The notes beneath the pieces were generated by a model. The model did no database searches and had not been told where the DNA came from. It saw only the letters and a list, made by a program, of their open reading frames with translations. Made by a program: the position numbers and the translations under genes. From Gracilariopsis chorda (lineage: Eukaryota > Rhodophyta > Florideophyceae > Gracilariales > Gracilariaceae): a stretch of 64,000 bases of DNA. The DNA lies in assembly GCA_003194525.1 (NCBI GenBank), contig NBIV01000188.1, forward strand, positions 62,001-126,000, in the 5' to 3' direction. Below are positions 63,277-64,000 of this stretch, piece after piece. Every line of letters starts with the position of its first letter. The stretch's first letter is position 1.

Positions 63277-64000
63277 ATGAGTGGAAGTAGAGAAGAAGGC
63301 AAGAGAACAATCCTACGCCTTAAGGGATCGGCGGACTATTACACAGGGAGATTATATGTTCGAGACATAATGAACGATGACCAAGTTCTCTTTGTATTAA
63401 CGGAGGCCCGCCCATTAGAAAGTGAGAGCTGTGCTCAAGCTTGCCGCCCATGGGACGACGCAGATAGAAAAGCCCGATCACATATTGTACAAAACATTGG
63501 CACTCAGCCAATAGTTGTCGTTTCAGAGCTTCTTGAAAGAACGAAATGTTCTGCATTAGATGTTTGGACCAAGGTGGAGACTACGTACAAAAAGGACAAC
63601 ATTCAAACGGAAATGAATCCTCGACAACGTCCCAATAGTCTTGTGTTCAAGGATGATGGGAACATTCTCGAACATTTTCATGAAATGGAAACAATATTCC
63701 TTGAGCTCGCTCGTCTCGAAGATACATTAATCTACAAGGAGCGAACAGCTTGTTTGTTGAGAACCTTACCAGACTCGTTAATGGCAATCAAATTACTTGC
63801 AGATGCCAATAAAATGGAACACGACCAGGTGGTCTCGTTGATAAGATCTGAAATAAATTGCCGTAAACATCGTGATTCTACTAGTTTCATCAAAACCGCT
63901 GGTATAAAAATTGGTTCCCAATACTCCCATATGGCCGCGCGGAAGTCCAATACCGCAATTCTAAAACCACGTAAGAGATCCACAACGGTTCGATGCTGGC
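63277..64000 (+). CDS. Copia-type gag polyprotein start (runs off window)
   Basis: Open from the ATG at 63277 for 241 codons to the window edge. Features in order: L-R-L-K-G-S-A-D-Y-Y-T-G-R (the usual L-x-G-x-x-N/D-Y-x-x-W region), W-D-D-A-D-R-K-A-R-S-H-I, A-L-D-V-W-T-K-V-E-T-T-Y, and F-H-E-M-E-T-I-F-L-E-L-A followed by L-L-R-T-L-P-D-S. This is the UBN2-type gag order of Copia elements. The last residues, R-K-R-S-T-T-V-R-C-W, look like the start of the zinc knuckle. The product forms the particle shell that packs element RNA in the cytoplasm. Confidence 0.8.
   Translation, partial: MSGSREEGKRTILRLKGSADYYTGRLYVRDIMNDDQVLFVLTEARPLESESCAQACRPWDDADRKARSHIVQNIGTQPIVVVSELLERTKCSALDVWTKVETTYKKDNIQTEMNPRQRPNSLVFKDDGNILEHFHEMETIFLELARLEDTLIYKERTACLLRTLPDSLMAIKLLADANKMEHDQVVSLIRSEINCRKHRDSTSFIKTAGIKIGSQYSHMAARKSNTAILKPRKRSTTVRCW

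Larger units (their letters stand above)
62341..64000 (+). mobile_element. Copia-type LTR element, 5' part
   Basis: The element is cut by the right window edge. A long untranslated leader, perhaps with LTR sequence in 62.35-62.95 kb (a TTTATTTATATC stretch near 62674 could hold its TATA box), leads into a gag frame open to the edge. LTR ends are not placed. No break is seen in the visible gag, so this copy may be young. Confidence 0.65.

Overview
This is nuclear DNA from a repeat-rich eukaryote with compact, apparently intronless genes. The mixture of Ty3/Gypsy chromoviruses, a Copia element, Helitron, two PiggyBac types, two Harbingers and a pogo/Tigger remnant, with short single-exon host genes in small islands, would fit a red seaweed (florideophyte) genome. 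That placement is inference: no rRNA, tRNA or organelle marker is present to prove it. I saw no CRISPR array and no bacterial operon.

Layout. 1-4.4 kb is the 3' part of a chromovirus-like LTR element (G1): chromodomain end of pol, a large opposite-strand accessory ORF, polypurine tract and LTR. 4.6-6.0 kb holds small remnants, including a gag piece and a two-finger zf-met piece. 9.3-18.8 kb is a host gene island: a secreted-protein gene with a frame slip at a C-run, a tail-to-tail pair of C2H2 zinc-finger paralogues, and a head-to-head pair of small Tudor-domain paralogues. 19.5 kb has a Tigger-like transposase piece. 20.8-31.6 kb is a second chromovirus (G2, minus strand) with both LTRs, PBS, PPT and the same opposite-strand accessory ORF; another LTR-type element sits in its left LTR. 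32.4-36.0 kb is a third Gypsy fossil (G3). 36.9-43.8 kb is a PiggyBac-like transposase split by a 6-kb Helitron whose two ends can be placed to the base. 46.0-48.7 kb is a second PiggyBac type and 48.7-52.8 kb a Harbinger with its Myb/SANT partner. 53.2-56.9 kb is the most striking host gene: a leucine-dehydrogenase-like domain fused to a sarcosine-oxidase-like FAD domain fused to a SABATH-type carboxyl methyltransferase, now broken by a 216-bp MITE and point lesions. 57.9-58.9 kb is a pyrimidine-rich minisatellite, 58.9-61.9 kb a second Harbinger with an apparently intact transposase, and 62.3-64.0 kb the start of a Copia-type element whose gag runs off the window.

Two patterns go beyond ordinary annotation. 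First, G1 and G2 are each saturated with a spaced CCA/TGG palindrome, but with different spacers: CCA-N-TGG in G1 (19 copies in 4.4 kb, about 1 expected) and CCA-NN-TGG in G2 (about 30 in the 8.6-kb internal part, about 2 expected). Both also carry the unusual accessory ORF. This looks like element-specific binding sites for an element-encoded protein. Second, the three-enzyme fusion joins an amino-acid dehydrogenase, an N-methyl-amino-acid oxidase-like flavoprotein and a carboxyl methyltransferase in one reading frame, which suggests a small amino-acid-derived pathway packed into one polypeptide.
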